7,184 bases of DNA from Acidobacteriaceae bacterium (GTDB taxonomy: Bacteria > Acidobacteriota > Terriglobia > Terriglobales > Acidobacteriaceae): NCBI GenBank assembly GCA_027306745.1, contig DAHUZD010000398.1, positions 1-7,184 on the forward strand, written 5' to 3'. The first letter of the stretch is position 1, and each line of letters starts with the position of its first letter. The position numbers and the translations under genes are program-made. The notes under the pieces were generated by a model. That model worked only from the letters and a program-made list of their open reading frames with translations. It did no database searches and was not told the DNA's origin. Positions 6,162-7,184 of this stretch are shown piece by piece.

Positions 6162-6178
6162 ACTACCAAAAAGGCGAG
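6162..6178. repeat. Copy 2 of a dispersed 17-base intergenic element
   Basis: ACTACCAAAAAGGCGAG matches 16 of 17 bases of the copy at 4396-4412. Here it lies 17 bases upstream of the -10-like TAGAAT at 6195, in the position where a -35 or an upstream activator site would be. It is preceded by a GCGTG/CACGC inverted repeat (6146-6150 with 6157-6161). Confidence 0.45.
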
Positions 6179-6191
6179 CAGCGCAAAATTT

Positions 6192-6200
6192 TGATAGAAT
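6192..6200 (+). promoter_or_regulatory. Candidate extended -10 promoter for the lipoprotein gene at 6233
   Basis: TGATAGAAT reads as an extended -10 (TG, one base, TAGAAT; five of six matches to TATAAT) inside the AT-rich patch at 6184-6200. No TTGACA-like hexamer occurs at 16-18 bases upstream, which an extended -10 can tolerate. The start would fall near 6207, leaving a leader of about 25 bases before the ATG. Confidence 0.4.
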
Positions 6201-6221
6201 CCCCCCGACCTAGCTATCCAT

Positions 6222-6226
6222 GGAGG
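6222..6226 (+). promoter_or_regulatory. Shine-Dalgarno GGAGG that decides the start at 6233
   Basis: GGAGG is followed by six bases and then ATG at 6233-6235, an ideal spacing. Another ATG at 6220-6222 overlaps the motif and is in a different frame, so 6233 is the supported start. Confidence 0.85.
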
Positions 6227-6232
6227 AGAGCC

Positions 6233-7184
6233 ATGCAGACGGGCGGGGCGCTGCATCCAAAACTTGAAACAGCATGGCGGGCACTGCGTCACGCGGGCCT
6301 GTTCTCGTATTTGTTGTTGCCATGCATGCTGATGAGTGCATGCAAAACATCCACGGATGCTGCAGCCGCGGCCCTGCAAATGCAATCTACCTCGCAGGCT
6401 TTGGCAGCGTATTATGCATCGCTGTCCAAGATTGTGGAGGATACGGGCAGCCTGGAAATGCTGCAAAGCTCATTGCTGAACGTTCCGGTCGGATCGCAGG
6501 ATATTGCACAGATTCAGGCCACACAACAGGAGATACAACATCGCGCGACTCTGGCGAAAACACTGCAATCGTTGTCTGCCGCACTTGCAAAACTCTCAGG
6601 AAGTTCCACACAGGCGGATGTATCTGCGTCTGCAAATAAGTTGGCGTCCGACTTGGTTTCAATTCAGGCATTGCCTTCCGGCCCCCCGATTCCCGATGCG
6701 CTTGGAAAAGCTAGTAGCCTTTTGACGCGTGCGTTTCAAGAGCACGATGAGCGGAAAGCGGCCAAAGCAATGGATGGCACTCTTTCCGCAGTATCCAAAC
6801 TCTTCACAACAGAAAAGCCTGTATACGAATCTTTGTACGCCACCTACATTCCGCTCGCGGCCAGTCTGGCCAGTGAGTCGGTTCGTCAAAAATGGGTGGA
6901 TGAGAGCATGCTGCTGCAGCCGGCTTTGCGTCCCTTTGGCTTATCTTCCGTCACAATACCGCCGCAAAATCTAAATGACACCTTAAAGCACTACGCACTA
7001 CAGCGAATCCAACTCCAGACTCGCCAGTTGACGGATGAGCAAGCGGCAGCATCCGATGGCATGGATCAAGCCTTGCAGGAGATGGTTAGGCGTATCCATA
7101 GACTTGCAAGAGATAAGGCCATGTCGGAACGCGGAAATCCAGTGAGTCTCGTCAACGTTGAGTCGTGGCTGTCCCAGCTTGGAA
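6233..7184 (+). CDS. Predicted helical lipoprotein of unknown function (3'-truncated by the window edge)
   Basis: The frame is open from the ATG at 6233 to the last base, giving 317 complete codons without a stop, so the C-terminus is outside the window. The N-terminus has positive residues (R16, R19), a hydrophobic segment LFSYLLLPCMLM (23-34) and a lipobox MSAC with Cys37 followed by Lys, so lipid anchoring and export are predicted. The mature part is rich in Ala, Ser, Gln and Leu with heptad-like patterns (for example around residues 89-120), which suggests long helices or coiled coil. I recognise no domain or catalytic motif. Codon use differs from the genes to the left: TTA, CTA, ATA, AGA and AGG all occur, mainly after about 6940. 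It follows the Met-rich lipoprotein on the same strand after 164 bases, with its own promoter-like element, so co-regulation is possible but not shown. That it is a gene is secure (strong Shine-Dalgarno, signal peptide, long open frame); its role is unknown. Confidence 0.82.
   Translation, partial: MQTGGALHPKLETAWRALRHAGLFSYLLLPCMLMSACKTSTDAAAAALQMQSTSQALAAYYASLSKIVEDTGSLEMLQSSLLNVPVGSQDIAQIQATQQEIQHRATLAKTLQSLSAALAKLSGSSTQADVSASANKLASDLVSIQALPSGPPIPDALGKASSLLTRAFQEHDERKAAKAMDGTLSAVSKLFTTEKPVYESLYATYIPLAASLASESVRQKWVDESMLLQPALRPFGLSSVTIPPQNLNDTLKHYALQRIQLQTRQLTDEQAAASDGMDQALQEMVRRIHRLARDKAMSERGNPVSLVNVESWLSQLG

Noticed and set aside
6274..6639. 121-codon + strand open frame inside the second lipoprotein gene
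   Set aside because: It is out of frame with the longer 6233 frame that has the Shine-Dalgarno and signal peptide. Its Cys/Gly-rich product looks random.

Overview
The window looks like chromosomal DNA from a GC-rich Gram-negative bacterium, most likely an Acidobacteriota (Terriglobia/Acidobacteriaceae-type) genome. This rests on remembered family resemblance, not on a search. The GlgA and RbfA sequences read like acidobacterial versions. The UvrC carries an acidic Pro/Glu-rich insert. The lipoprotein at 4608-6068 has a DUF4382/DUF5666-like architecture that I associate with that phylum.

Layout from left to right. (1) Bases 1-1318, + strand: the 3' part of uvrC (nucleotide excision repair), with the GIY-YIG N-terminal domain outside the window. 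(2) Bases 1337-4351, - strand: three genes in the order rbfA -> nrnA -> glgA. rbfA and nrnA overlap by four bases (ATGA). glgA follows after 61 bases that hold a candidate internal promoter. uvrC and glgA converge with only 18 bases between them and no visible terminator. (3) Bases 4352-4607: a 256-base divergent intergenic region containing several small inverted repeats. (4) Bases 4608-6068, + strand: a complete, very methionine-rich predicted lipoprotein. (5) Bases 6069-6232: a 164-base intergenic region with an extended -10-like element and a strong Shine-Dalgarno. (6) From 6233 to the window end, + strand: a second predicted lipoprotein, helical and of unknown function. It has no stop in the window and differs visibly in codon use from the housekeeping genes.

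The left half is conserved core metabolism: DNA repair, 30S ribosome maturation, nanoRNA/pAp turnover and glycogen synthesis. The right half is accessory cell-envelope material. No mobile element, CRISPR array, tRNA or rRNA was found, and no gene-free stretch exceeds 300 bases. The least explained parts are the Met-rich lipoprotein (by hand count about 42 Met in a 450-residue mature chain with no Cys beyond the lipidated one) and the helical lipoprotein after it. I see no convincing evidence for a wholly new multi-gene system; these two envelope proteins are the best candidates for new biology.
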